This document shows positions 33,540-43,761 of a stretch of DNA of 64,000 bases, one piece after another. Below the pieces are notes generated by a model that saw nothing but the letters and a program-made list of their open reading frames with translations, made no database searches and was not told the origin of the DNA. Origin of the DNA: Puccinia triticina (Eukaryota > Basidiomycota > Pucciniomycetes > Pucciniales > Pucciniaceae). The stretch's first letter is position 1. The number at the start of each line of letters is the position of its first letter. The position numbers were made by a program, and so were the translations under genes. Location: NCBI RefSeq assembly GCF_026914185.1, contig NC_070568.1, positions 1,178,001-1,242,000 on the forward strand, written 5' to 3'.

Positions 33540-34236
33540 CAGGCCCGCGGGGGCTTGGGTATATAAGACCGCGAGCTGGCCAGTCAGATTCTCCCCCCAG
33601 CCGCATCCGTTTTGTCTGTAATTCCAGCTGGCGGTGCGTCTCCCGCTCTCCCGCTGCTGCATATGCATTTGCACAGCCTGGGGTGTTAAAGAGCTGGCCC
33701 CCACTTAGCAGATTGCCACCGCGCTGCTGGGGGCCTTCCTTACATACTGTTTGACCCATCCGGTGAGCTGGGCGGCAGTATGGGCCTGGGTGCAGCAGCT
33801 TCGGCTGGTGTTGGGCTAGGTAGCGTTTTTTGCAGAGGCTTTCCTCAGATAGGGGAAGCCTTTTTTGTTTTTGTGTGATTAGAAGATAGGGAAAACCCTT
33901 TCTTTGTTGTTTTGTGGATAAAAAATAGGGGAAACCCTTGAATTTTTTTCCCACAAAACTCTGGTTTTAATAGACTTGGATTATTGATTATTGGTTTAGG
34001 AGTGTGGTTGCCTTAAAATAGTTCCACGGTTCATGGGTGCCAAAAGTCCCATCTTAAGATAAAAATAGTATAGTCTTTAAAAATAGCATTAGTATAGTAG
34101 CCAGTATGCGTGAAAGTTGACAGTTAACAAGTCTGTTGGGGAGTAACACTTAGATTTGTATGTAGGTTCACACCAGCCCATTTGGTGTCCAATCCAATAT
34201 CACCTCTGTTATCAGTGATATTGGCTTGCAGGGGAG
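33540..34236. other. 3' internal region of the large LTR element
   Basis: No gene. At 33840-33950 are three variants of AGGGGAA(A)CC with TTTGTTTTT. The last bases before the LTR (GCAGGGGAG, 34228-34236) are the candidate polypurine tract. Confidence 0.5.
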
Positions 34237-34335
34237 TGTTATGGCCTGGTGTTATACCTCTCCGGGGGAGAGTTGATGCCCGCTACAATTGTGTAGTCGG
34301 GTGGTACCTTTTCTTCCTTCCCTGGGGTTTTTACA
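34237..34335 (+). repeat. 3' LTR (99 bp) of the large element
   Basis: Same as 21074-21172 except for three transitions. Followed by CTCCC, the second copy of the putative target duplication. Confidence 0.7.
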
Positions 34336-34510
34336 CTCCCAATGCACTTCCAACAAAAAACCTGTATAGCATTGCTAATGCAATGCACATTAAACAATGA
34401 ATATCTCATTGGCCTTCTCAGCCAATGTGCTGCAATGCACAGTATTGGGCAGTATTGGCAATGTGATAAGGCCCAATATTGATGCGCGCATTGTATCAGT
34501 TTCACCTTGA

Positions 34511-34776
34511 AAGCCGGAATTGGAGTTTCTTGTTTGGCTGAGATGGATTTATTTTTCTCTTGGATGCGCTCCCTGTTGTTGCGTTGTTGTTCTGCAAAAT
34601 TTTCTGCATCTAGTTGATGCTGTTCTTTGGCTTGAACTCTTGTCCTTTTGGCCGCTTGCTTGGAATTGTTCCGCTGTGGTTTTTTGAATTTCAAGCAAGG
34701 CTTTGAGGTAATCTTCAAGAGTTTTGGGTCTGGCCTGAGGGGTAGATTGGTTGGAGGGGCCACCGGGGTTCTGCAT
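34511..34776 (-). pseudogene. Retrotransposon Gag N-terminus fragment
   Basis: The minus strand begins MQNPGGPSNQ at 34776, followed by LEDYLKALLEIQKTTAEQFQ; after a frame change comes LDAENFAEQQRNNRERIQEK and ETPIPAFKVKL, a coiled-coil, Gln-rich stretch typical of Gag N-termini. It stops at an ATTGCA-rich repeat near 34510. The Gag fragment at 16234-17160 also stops at such a repeat, so both may be pieces of one family. Confidence 0.5.
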
Positions 34777-35780
34777 GTTTATGTTTGAGGCGACTACTAC
34801 GGTGGGGGTGACACTGAGGGAGCCAATGGAGCTGAAATTTGAGCTTCCAGACGGGCTTGTCTGCGGGCTGTGCGGAGGATTTCTTCAGGATTGGTTAGAG
34901 GGAATATGGGGTCTGTGTTATTGTCCCTTGTGGTCATGAATGCATAGACCAACGTTAAGCGGGAAAGTGGATAAGAAATTGAGGACCAAGTGTTCTGTCA
35001 GATGGAAGACCAAATAAGGTCTGGTAGATTTGAGAAAGAGAGCAAACAGATGATGTTCCAGGGGAGGGAGACCAGAAAATAACTTTCCTGGGGAGACGAG
35101 GCGACCAGGCAAGGATCCTGGGAGGTTCAGATGCAAGTCAACCAGGCAATGATCCTGGGAGGTTTTGATGAGGTAGGAGACCAGGCAAAGTTCCTGGAGA
35201 TTTGGCAAGACCCGGCAAAGATTTTGGGATTTGGTATGGGCAACCAGGCAAGGATCCTGGGAGAGTCAGACAAGAGCAAATTTGGGTGCTTTTTGATTGA
35301 AATGAGAAAAACAAAGTGTAAGGGTCCAATGGACCCTCACTGGAAATTGATCTAAAGGGGACTTGAAACAGGCTGAAAGCCTCAGATCTTTCTAGTTCCA
35401 ATCAGTGTTCTGTATTTCTTGGGGAGCTAGCCAGGAGAGATGTACAAGCAGGGATCTCTATGTGATTACAATGTGTTGGAAGCAGTGAGAAAAGAAAGAA
35501 AGGAAAACCACTTACCTAGCTGGGAGAGATGTACAAGCAGGTATTTCTACTGGCTAGGACTTGGAGGAAGGACTTGAATAAGTACTTGGTTTGTTTTGGC
35601 TTGTGATACTTCTTTTGAAACCCCGTGATGCGCAGGGGCTTCACAGTTGGCCATTTTTACAGGGTTCAATCTGATTTCAGATCTTGACTAGATGTTTTAT
35701 GTTAGGCTGGCAATGAGTAATAAACAAGATGTCAGCCAGGAATTTTAAATGTAGTTGGAGGAACTTACAGTGATTCTGTA
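34777..35780. other. Probable retroelement leader region with short repeats
   Basis: Upstream (in minus-strand sense) of the Gag fragment. 35104-35275 has about five copies of ACCAGGCAAGGATCCTGGGA-like units spaced about 37 bp. No open frame of note. A TGTGAAGCCCCTGCGC sequence on the minus strand near 35645 could be an LTR edge, but I found no partner. Confidence 0.35.
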
Positions 35781-36380
35781 GAAATGGTCTTGAATTGGGG
35801 GTTGGTTAACCTCCTGCGTAGTTGGGACCTTGGATCAGTGGTGCAAATAAAAAGCTCAAGAGATGGAGTGGTCCACCAATTCTACGGAAAGCCGCCTTGA
35901 CTTGGGGGTGGGTTCACAGACTAGGTAGGTGGTAGCTCAGATCAGTGGTGCAAATAAAAAGGTAAAGAGATGAAGTGGCTGACTGATCTTGCAGAAATGG
36001 TCTTGAATTGGGGGTTTTTAGCCTCCTGCGTAGGTGGGACCTTGGATCAGTGGCGCAAATAAAAACCTCAAGAGATGGAGTGGTCCACCAATTTTGCGGA
36101 AACCAGCCTGGAATTGGGGATGGGTTCACAGAAGGTGGTAGCTCAGATCAGTGGTGCGGGTTAAAAGACTGAGTAGGTGGTAGCTCAGATCAGTGGTGCA
36201 AATCAAAAGGTACATAAAGAGATGGAGTGGCTGACTGATTTTGTGGAAAGGGTCTCAAATTTGGGGTTGGTTGACTGCTTGCATAGGTGGGACCTCGGAT
36301 AAGTGGTGCAAATAAAAAAACTCAATAGATGGAGTGGTCCACCAATTTTGAGGAAAGCGGCCTAGACTTGGGGACAGTAA
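35780..36380. repeat. Tandem repeat, alternating units of about 110 bp
   Basis: Units contain GATCAGTGGTGCAAATAAAAA, AGAGATGGAGTGG, and a tail GAAATGGTCTTGAATTGGGGG or GAAAGCCGCCTTGACTTGGGG. Two variants alternate, giving a higher-order period near 220 bp. No coding content. To 36820 nothing further is recognised. Confidence 0.8.
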
Positions 36381-36821
36381 AGACACAAATTAGGGGATAG
36401 TTTTTTGATGGGCAGCAGCAAATGAGACAAAAAACACTGAGTAGTGGATCAGTTTTGCCCGCACCCAAGACCTGCTAGGACCTGCTGAAACCTACTGCCA
36501 AATGTGGTTGTTGTACATAAATACATGATTCAGTCTAGCGTGGAACAACCAGCAGGTTTCCAACTTTTGCCAAGTTGGGTGTTGTCCATGGGACCACCTA
36601 GCCAAGCCCTGTACACGTCTAAAGACAACGTATCATGTGGACTGGCGGGTACAGGGCCGTACAGGACCCTCAAGAACTCCTTTCGCGGGATATGTGTATG
36701 ATTCATAATACTTTATGCATTTTATAAGTGTTGGCCAGCACCATCAACACAGTGGAGACCCCAGCCCCGCTGCAAGCTCAACTAAGCCTCTCTGAAGGAG
36801 GGACTTGCGTCAAGTTTGGCC

Positions 36822-37021
36822 CAAAGGCCCTGTTTGGACACATCATAAATTTAGGTGTTATATTTCACAAATCATTAAATAAAAAACAAACTATTCAAAA
36901 CATTTTGTCAGGCAAGGTGAAGTACAACTGTTCTGCTCAATATTTCCATCAGATTCAATTTTTTTGCCTATCTTCAGTGCCATCATACCAATATTACACT
37001 CTTGACCAACATAAAGTGTAA
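36822..37021. mobile_element. MITE arm GGCCCTGTTTGGACACATCA (partial)
   Basis: GGCCCTGTTTGGACACATCA, then TAAATTTAGG and AAATCATTAAAT, match the reverse complement of 42975-43030. GGCCCTGTTTGG ends are typical of Tourist/Harbinger-like MITEs. The other arm of this copy is not evident; the element at 37030-38192 follows at once. Confidence 0.45.
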
Positions 37022-37029
37022 TATTTCTT

Positions 37030-38192
37030 GGGGGTTGAGAAATCGACTCCCAAAAATTAAAAAATCGACTCCCAAATCGAGTTTACGTCGCGCGGACCGC
37101 CGCGCGACGTCTGTCCCGGGTCCCCATGACCCAATTTTGACCCGGGGGCATTTTGGGAGTTGATTTTGTAATTCCGCAATCTCAAACGGGAGTCGGAATT
37201 TTAATTTCGCAAAAAATGCCGGAAAATAAAGAAAAATTTATACCTCCGCACTGGGGCACCCAAAGCCCCCCAAACTTTTACAGAACTCTAAATACACTCT
37301 CTAGAGCATATCTTAAGGTTCAAGGCATTAGCACACCTCAGGGAGACCCTGTGTAGCCGGGGGCGGATTTGGCGGATTTCCTACTAATGAAATGCGCCAT
37401 GTCCTGAGATACGGTGATCCAAATGCCCCCAAAGTTTTTCTGCCACATAAATACACTCTCTAGAGCATATGTTAATCTTCACGGCATTTGAAAACCTCAG
37501 GGAGACCCTGTGTAGCCGAGGGGGTGGATTTGGCAGATTTCCTACTACTTATCCTCACTTGAACCCTCAAAGAGATAAAAAAAAAACGGAGGCAGCTCAA
37601 ATCATTCCCCGCCCTCCTATCTAAAATTACCAATACAGACCGCAAAAATATTATCTCAGGACATGGCGCATTGCGTTAGTAGGAAATCCGCCAAATCCGC
37701 CCCCGGCTACACAGGGTCTCCCTGAGGTGTGCTAATGCCGTGAAGCTTAACATATGCTCTAGGGAGTTTATTTAGAGTGCTGTAGAATTTTGGGGGCATT
37801 TGGATCACCGTATCTCAGGACATGGCGCATTGCGTTAGTAGGAAATCCGCCAAATCCGCCCCCGGCTACACAGGGTCTCCCTGAGGTGTGCTAATGCCGT
37901 GAAGCTTAACATATTCTCTAGAGAGTGTATTCAGAGTGCTGTAAAATTTTGGGGGGCTTTGGGTGCCCCAGTGCGGAGGTATAAATTTTTCTTTATTTTC
38001 CGGCATTTTTTGTGAAATTAAAATTCCGACTCCTGTTTGGAATTGCGGAATTACAAAATCGACTCCCAAAATGCCCCCGGGTCAAAATTGGGTCATGGGA
38101 ACCCGGGACAGACGTCGCGCGGCGGTCCGCGCGACGTAAACTCGATTTGGGAGTCGATTTTTTAATTTTTGGGAGTCGATTTCTCAACCCCC
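37030..38192. mobile_element. Foldback-type TIR element with perfect 8-bp target duplication
   Basis: The ends are GGGGGTTGAGAAATCGACTC and its exact inverted counterpart; TATTTCTT is duplicated at 37022-37029 and 38193-38200. The inverted arms extend several hundred bases (including CGCGCGGACCGCCGCGCGAC) and each contains two copies of a unit with ACACAGGGTCTCCCTGAGG and AGGAAATCCGCCAAATCC. The two arms oppose each other around about 37600. No protein is encoded. The 8-bp duplication suggests hAT mobilisation. Confidence 0.85.
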
Positions 38193-40210
38193 TATTTCTT
38201 TTGCAGTGCTGAACACATTTTTCCTGAGGTGATTTTTCACATGTTTTTGAGCTCATAAACTTTGTAATTCACAAGATTGCGGGTCTCAAGTGGGCTGATT
38301 GGGGCTGATTGGTTACAGAAATCCACAACACAAAAAAAATACAGGAAATTTCTTGCCAGCAAGGGTGGATACAGAGGATTCTGACTTCATGGAAAATGAG
38401 CAAGAAGCTTGGTCAAATTATTTCAACCTGATAATATAATTTTTGGAGGGATCATTGACAAGGACCTGAAGAATTGAGAATGGCCGGGTGTCAAAGATGC
38501 GCAACAGAGATGAAGATGTGTAGAATAAAAGAATTGAGAATGGCCGGGTGTCAAAAATGCCCGACAGAGATGAAGATGTGTAGAATAAAAGAATCTGGTG
38601 AGATTCAGTAATGGTCGGAGTTATGTGAGAAACGGCACGACAACGAGTTTGAGTCAAGGATAATGGAACTAGAGACAATAAGAATAAAAAGAAAAGAAAA
38701 GATAAAAGAAACCGTAAGCTTCCTCCTACTGTGTTGACCAATAGATGAGTTGAGTTGATTTCAAGAGGCTTACCGGTTTTCCTTTCTTTAGTTCTTGATA
38801 TTTTTAATTGACTAAAGAAAGGAAAACCAGAACGGGACTTGAGGTTCTGAGTTTTGTTCAAGCGGTGACGCGGCGTTGAAATTGCATATGAAATTGAATA
38901 GTTGTGATGATTGAATAAATGACCAAATCCGATAAAATCCAATAGATAAAACTATTGAGGGGATCAGGTGTTCACCTTGACTGACAGATAAATTAGGAAT
39001 CCCAATTCTAATACACCAGGGGAGACTTTGAAACACTCTCCAGAGACTGCCAGACTGTAATTTCATGTTTTTCTGGTTCAGATGTGAGTCAGATTTGGAT
39101 TAGTAAATGATTGACAAATTGTTCAGAAGTGAATGGGAAGTGTTTCATAATCTATGAGGAAGTATCACAGGACCTTGTAAAATGTTGTATAGAAACATTT
39201 CATTAACTTAATTACAACCTATAATGAAATGATAGTTGATCAATGCCCAATTATTAATCATTTATGGTAATTTTATTTTGATCAATTTCTGTATGTGCAA
39301 GGGGCTTCACACAATATCAATGTGGTTATTGGGGGCTTCAATGGCTTTCTGACCAATGAGTAATTGACGTGGAGCTGTGAAAGGCCCATCCTGTGATCTG
39401 TCACCCCTATGTATGCACATGCGTGAGGGTGACATTGGAAAAGTGGAAAACAGCCCACATGCATGTGCATGTAGACATTGGAAAAAAAAAAACCACAACA
39501 ACTCAGAAGCTTATTAGTGGTTTAACATTAAGCGGACTGAAAGGCCCACCAGAAAAAAAAAACGCCAGCATTTCCCCAGCCGTACAATAGTTTCACAGGT
39601 ACAAAAATCCCTGGACCACTTGGCTCTTTAAGCAATTGGCGCCAAGCAAGAGCCAAGCGGTGACCTCCATTACTCCACACGCCCTCCCTTTTTATACCTT
39701 TCCCCCCATCCTCAACTGACCATGACTTCTCCCTATCCTTTTCCCTTTTCCAATCTCACCACTCCTCTCAACCACTTCCCCCCCCCCATTCTCTGTGTGT
39801 GCACAATCATGAATTTTTCCATTTGCATATTGTAGCTGAGGCCATTCTCCTATGGGAAACTGAGACTATTTTCTGGCAAGAGACTGTATCCCAGGATATC
39901 ATGTCTCTGCCTCCCATACCAACATCCTGGAAGAGGATGTTTGCCAATTCCAGGAATCTGAGACCAGGTCCCGGAATAGGGGTCCCAATTATTGTACCAA
40001 GATTCTCTTCATCAATTCTGGGACACTTTACCGTATCCAGGGATACAATGTTTGCCTGGGCCTCACCAAATCCTTGGAAGAGGAAGTTCACCAATTCCGG
40101 GAATCTCAGACCGTGTACCAGAATAGGCCTATAAATGCTCCCCTCCTCAATAAACTCCTCGGGGACAGCTGACTAACCAACCCCTCCGTTATCAACAGTC
40201 AACCTCAACA
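38193..40210. other. Repeat-rich, no gene recognised
   Basis: 38471-38591 is a 60-bp tandem duplication (GAATTGAGAATGGCCGGGTG). 38950-39055 contains GGGGAGACTTTGAAACACTC, which matches 42930-42965 inverted. 39400-39480 resembles 42160-42235 (TATGTACATGAGGGTGACATT type). 39890-40130 is a diverged two-unit repeat (TCCTGGAAGAGGATGTTTGCC). Confidence 0.5.
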
Positions 40211-41550
40211 GTTGAATCAATGGTTTGATACTCAACAGGAAGAAATGTGTAGTTGTTGCATCAACGGGGGTAGCAGCGCTCCTGCTCAACGGAGGTCAAA
40301 CAGCTCATTCTGCTTTCAAGCTGCCATTAACAATCAACGATGAGACCTTATGCAACATTGATGCCTCAACAAAAAATGGGAGAGAGTTGAAGGGTTGTTT
40401 GCAGCAGATGTCATTTTCTGGGCTGAGATTGTGACAAGGCACCTCTGATATATCCAAGCAGTCAACAGATCTCTTCAGGTACTGAAAAATAATGGGGACC
40501 CGTTTGGGGGGAAGTGTGTTGTTTTCTCTGGTGACTTTTGTCAAAATCTTCCGGTTGTTGGAATGGAAGAGTTTCCTCCGTCTTGTCACACCACTCTGAT
40601 ATCTTTGTACCTATGGTCAGCAGTCAAAAGGCATGCTTTAACTCTTAACATGAGACTGAGGCAAAGAAGGGACACTGAAGGCACAACTGCCTGATTCGGT
40701 CAAGAACTACTGGATCTTGGCAAAGGGAAATTCCAAGCCACATCAATTGAGAAGGTGCAACTTGGAACAATCAACATCAACTTCACAATTTCTCCAGAGG
40801 ACCTCATCCGGGAATCAGTCAAGTATCTATATGGAAACATCACCTCTGAATGTCAAAAGGCACAGGACAGTTACATGGAGTATCTAAGTTCACGATGCAT
40901 CCTGGCCCCACTTAATGTTGATACTTGGGCTCTTAATTGCACAGCACTCCAAAAGATGAATGTAGAAGTGTTAACCTCAATTTTGGTCAAAAAGCCGGAT
41001 GATGAAGCCTTAGACTTCTTGCCAGAGGAAAGTCTAAATAGACTGGATTTCCCTGGCTTTCCTGAACACAAATTATCTTTAGCAGTTGAAATTTCAGTAA
41101 TGTTATTACAGAACCTGAGTATTCCACAAGGCTTGTGCTACGGGACACAAATGATGGTGACCAGTTTAACAAAGTGGATGATGGGCAAGAAAATCTTGAC
41201 GGGCTCTCATAAAGTAAAATAAGTTACTTTGACAAAAATAACACTCCGGTCCAAGGGTGAAGCCCAGGCTAAGATATCATTCTATTTTAATCAGTTCCCT
41301 GTAGTAGCATGCTTCTCAATGACTGTTAACAAGAGACAGTGCCACACATTGAATAAATTAGTGGTTTTATTGAAATCTCAAGTTTTTGCCCATTGTCAGC
41401 TGTATGTAGCCTTATTGCGGGTGACTTGTCCAGAAAATTTGGCCATTTTTCAAATTGGAGCTTCTGAAGATCTTATCAATGTAGTGATTAATTCTTTACA
41501 TGGTATGGCAATAATGGTCACAGGGCGGCTTGGCCACCCTTAAACCCTAG
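40211..41550 (+). pseudogene. Helitron relic: Pif1-like helicase domain and 3' terminus
   Basis: Plus-strand pieces in several frames spell helicase motifs in the usual order: VVASTGVAALLLNGGQTAHS (Ia), FSGDFCQNLPVVG (III), LNMRLRQRR, and near the end SMTVNKRQCHTLNK with AHCQLYVALLRVTCPENLAI (V/VI). Stops (for example near 40432 and 41220) break the frame. The Walker A motif and the replication-initiator half are missing. The end AGGGCGGCTTGGCCACCCT (41522-41540) forms a stem-loop, followed six bases later by CTAG (41547-41550) and then T, the canonical Helitron 3' end. Confidence 0.85.
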
Positions 41551-41674
41551 TATGCATTAAGAAGCTGATATCTCCAGCTGAAATCTGGTACCACATAGCT
41601 CCAAGCTTGACTTGACTCATAATACCTCCCTCTTTCCATCCTCTTTTGGCTCAATTCTAGATGATACCCACATT

Positions 41675-42060
41675 CAACAGTGGGCCACTACGCTGCGCTA
41701 GAAATCAGCTAACTGCCAATTACAGCGCCGCAGCTGGCAACAGGATTTTCCAAACTCCCTGAATTGTGCAGTCCTAATTGACTGATCCCTCAGGGAGGCT
41801 TATAGTTCAATCCATGCAAGGCAAGCAGTTGAATGCTGCAAAACAGACCATGTTAGCTGAACTGTCCTCAAAATGGAATTTTGGCTCTGCATCTGGTAAC
41901 CAAGATGTCCTGACTCCCTGATGCAATGGTCCTGCTGGACCATTTTGATCAGGGAGGCTCCTGGAATATTCTCACCAGTTTAAGTGGTTCAATGCTGCAG
42001 AAAGGGCCACATAATCCGCTGTTGGCTCATTTTTTGGCGTAGCGTAGCGGCCCACCATTG
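41675..42060. mobile_element. TIR element with 7-bp target duplication, second family member
   Basis: The ends are CAACAGTGGGCCACTACGC and the inverted counterpart GCGTAGCGGCCCACCATTG. CCACATT is repeated exactly at 41668-41674 and 42061-42067. Same ends and duplication length as 2838-3294, but with a unique-looking interior instead of an AGCG array. It lies just beyond the Helitron end. Confidence 0.75.
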
Positions 42061-42326
42061 CCACATTAAATATGCCAATTCAGATGGGCATTTCACATCT
42101 TTCTAACCCGTGTGTACATGTTGTTGATCTGCAGGAGGTCCAAATAGTGATTTTTCACCCCCTTGTGTGTATGTACATGAGGGTGACATTAGCAAATTGA
42201 AAACAATTACCACCTTCATGCACATGTAAATAACATGAATTGAACCCCAAGAAACCATCTCAATCAACAAACAGTTCAAATTGAACAATGATTTGATTGT
42301 GGCCATTGTGTCTGAGTAGTTTCAAG

Positions 42327-42749
42327 TGGAGATGTCACTTTGCACCCGGGTACCCAACGGGTACCCAGGTACCTGCCTCAAATTTCCAGGATTCTGGACA
42401 CCCGCATGACGGGTACCCAGGTGCAAAAGGCAGGTACCCGTGGGTACCTGCAGCCACCCCTCTCGATGACCGGACAGACCGGTCATCGAGAGGGCTCTGT
42501 CCCCTCAATCACCGGACAGACCGGTCATTGAGAGGGCTGTGTCCCCTCAATCACCGGACCAACCGGTAATTGAGCTGCAGTCCCCTTGAGGACTGGACAG
42601 CCTTCTTGACCAACAGACCGGTGATTGGGCTGCAGTCCCCTCTGTTTGGTCATCCAGGGGACATTTGGGGTGGGTACCCGGTTACCCACCTTAAAAACCC
42701 AGGATTCAGGATACCCGCACCCGTGGGCGGGTACCCAGTGACATCTCTA
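42327..42749. mobile_element. hAT-like TIR element with CCGGTCATC hairpins, 8-bp duplication
   Basis: The ends are TGGAGATGTCACT and, inverted, TAGAGATGTCACT. GTTTCAAG is duplicated at 42319-42326 and 42750-42757. Because the bases next to it also match, a 12-bp direct repeat (TAGTTTCAAGTG) can be read; the 8-bp choice fits TRGAGATG hAT ends. Subterminal blocks of GGGTACCC bracket a short hairpin array (42457-42640: ATGACCGGACAGACCGGTCAT). Relative of the shell at 1967-4254. Confidence 0.8.
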
Positions 42750-43761
42750 GTTTCAAGTGAATTCCAGTTGAGTTCCAGATGAATTCTGTATGAATTCCGG
42801 ATAATTTATGGATGAATCCAGGATCAGTTTCAAATCAGTTGTCAATGAGGTCCAGCATGGTTCATTATTTCTTACACTAATTTCACCAAAGGCATCCAGC
42901 ACAGTTACAGAAAAATGGTATGGTATGGTACTCTCTGGAGAGTGCATCAAAGTCTCCCCTGGTGATAGTTTGTTTTTTTATTTAATGATTTGTGCAATAT
43001 AAAGTTATGATGTGTCTGAACAGGGCCTAACTTGACTTGTTTTTCTGTCAATTTTCTCTTTCACCACAATTGCAGAGTTGTTTGCAAATTCTGGTTACAT
43101 CCGCCAAGCCTGTAATATATGTACCAACCTTTTTGAGTACTCTACGGACTTTTTGGGGAACTCTTTTGCAGCTTGATGCTACAACTCGGTAGTCCGAATT
43201 CGCTTGACAACTCTTTTACCTTTCCTGGTTGCCATTTGCACTGGCATGAGTAATTCTGTTCTTTGGGGGAGGACGGTGTTGTGAGGAGGAACTCGAGGGG
43301 CGTGTGGTTGAGAGAACTTGCTTGTGATCACCAAGGGGACCCAGCTACGTGTAGGCTACACAGAAGCCCGGAGACCGGTCGTGAATATGAGCCGAGTACA
43401 TAGTGCTCTCTCGATGAGAATCGAGGTATCCTCGTCGGCCCCGGGACCATCCTTCTTGCTGCTAGGCTGGCTAAGGCTGGCGAGTGTCGAGAGTCAAGAG
43501 CGAGAGAGAGATCTTCGGGATTGGCTTGTTACAAGCTTCTGTTGCTAGCTGAAAGCAGGAGAGGCTGCCTTCATCGGTCCAGGAGTTTTTCCTGTGCACC
43601 TGCATTTCTTCTACTCTTTCTCTTCGTGAATTTGCAAATAAATAGGCTCCCCCGCTTTCACAGCTACACATCCTGTGACATCTCCCACCAGCCCCGCCCT
43701 CTGGCACGTGAGTCCTGGCTGCGACATTCCCACCCAGAAGCAGGGCACTGGCAAACAAACG
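42750..43761. other. Repeat edge and 5' flank of the membrane-protein gene
   Basis: 42930-43030 is a MITE arm matching 36822-36876 inverted (ATTTAATGATTTGTGCAATA, CAGACACATCATAAC inverted). From about 43060 the sequence looks unique; this should hold the promoter and 5' UTR of the gene starting at 43762. Pyrimidine-rich stretches occur at 43600-43630. No TATA box is evident. Confidence 0.4.

Larger units (their letters stand above)
21074..34335 (+). mobile_element. Large non-autonomous LTR element, 13.3 kb, copia-type priming site
   Basis: Two 99-bp direct repeats (21074-21172 and 34237-34335; TGTTATGGCC ... TTTTTACA; three transition differences) are flanked outside by the same pentamer CTCCC (21069-21073 and 34336-34340). 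Right after the left copy comes GGTTATGAGCCCAGCG, complementary to the anticodon stem-loop of initiator tRNA-Met, the primer used by copia and Ty5. Just before the right copy is GCAGGGGAG, a purine tract. These four signals together define one element. It has no gag or pol. Much of its length is later material: hairpin repeats, a CACTA element and intron-bearing gene fragments. Treating the whole interval as one interrupted insertion is an inference. Confidence 0.7.

Noticed and set aside
33196..33954. 252-residue minus-strand frame and overlapping plus frames
   Set aside because: Driven by the 20-bp GCCATGGC minisatellite and the hairpin array; no domain and frames open on both strands.
42317..42759. 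Mutator-type element with 12-bp target duplication
   Set aside because: The 12-bp direct repeat is an 8-bp duplication extended by terminal TA and TG bases that match by chance; TRGAGATG ends fit hAT better.
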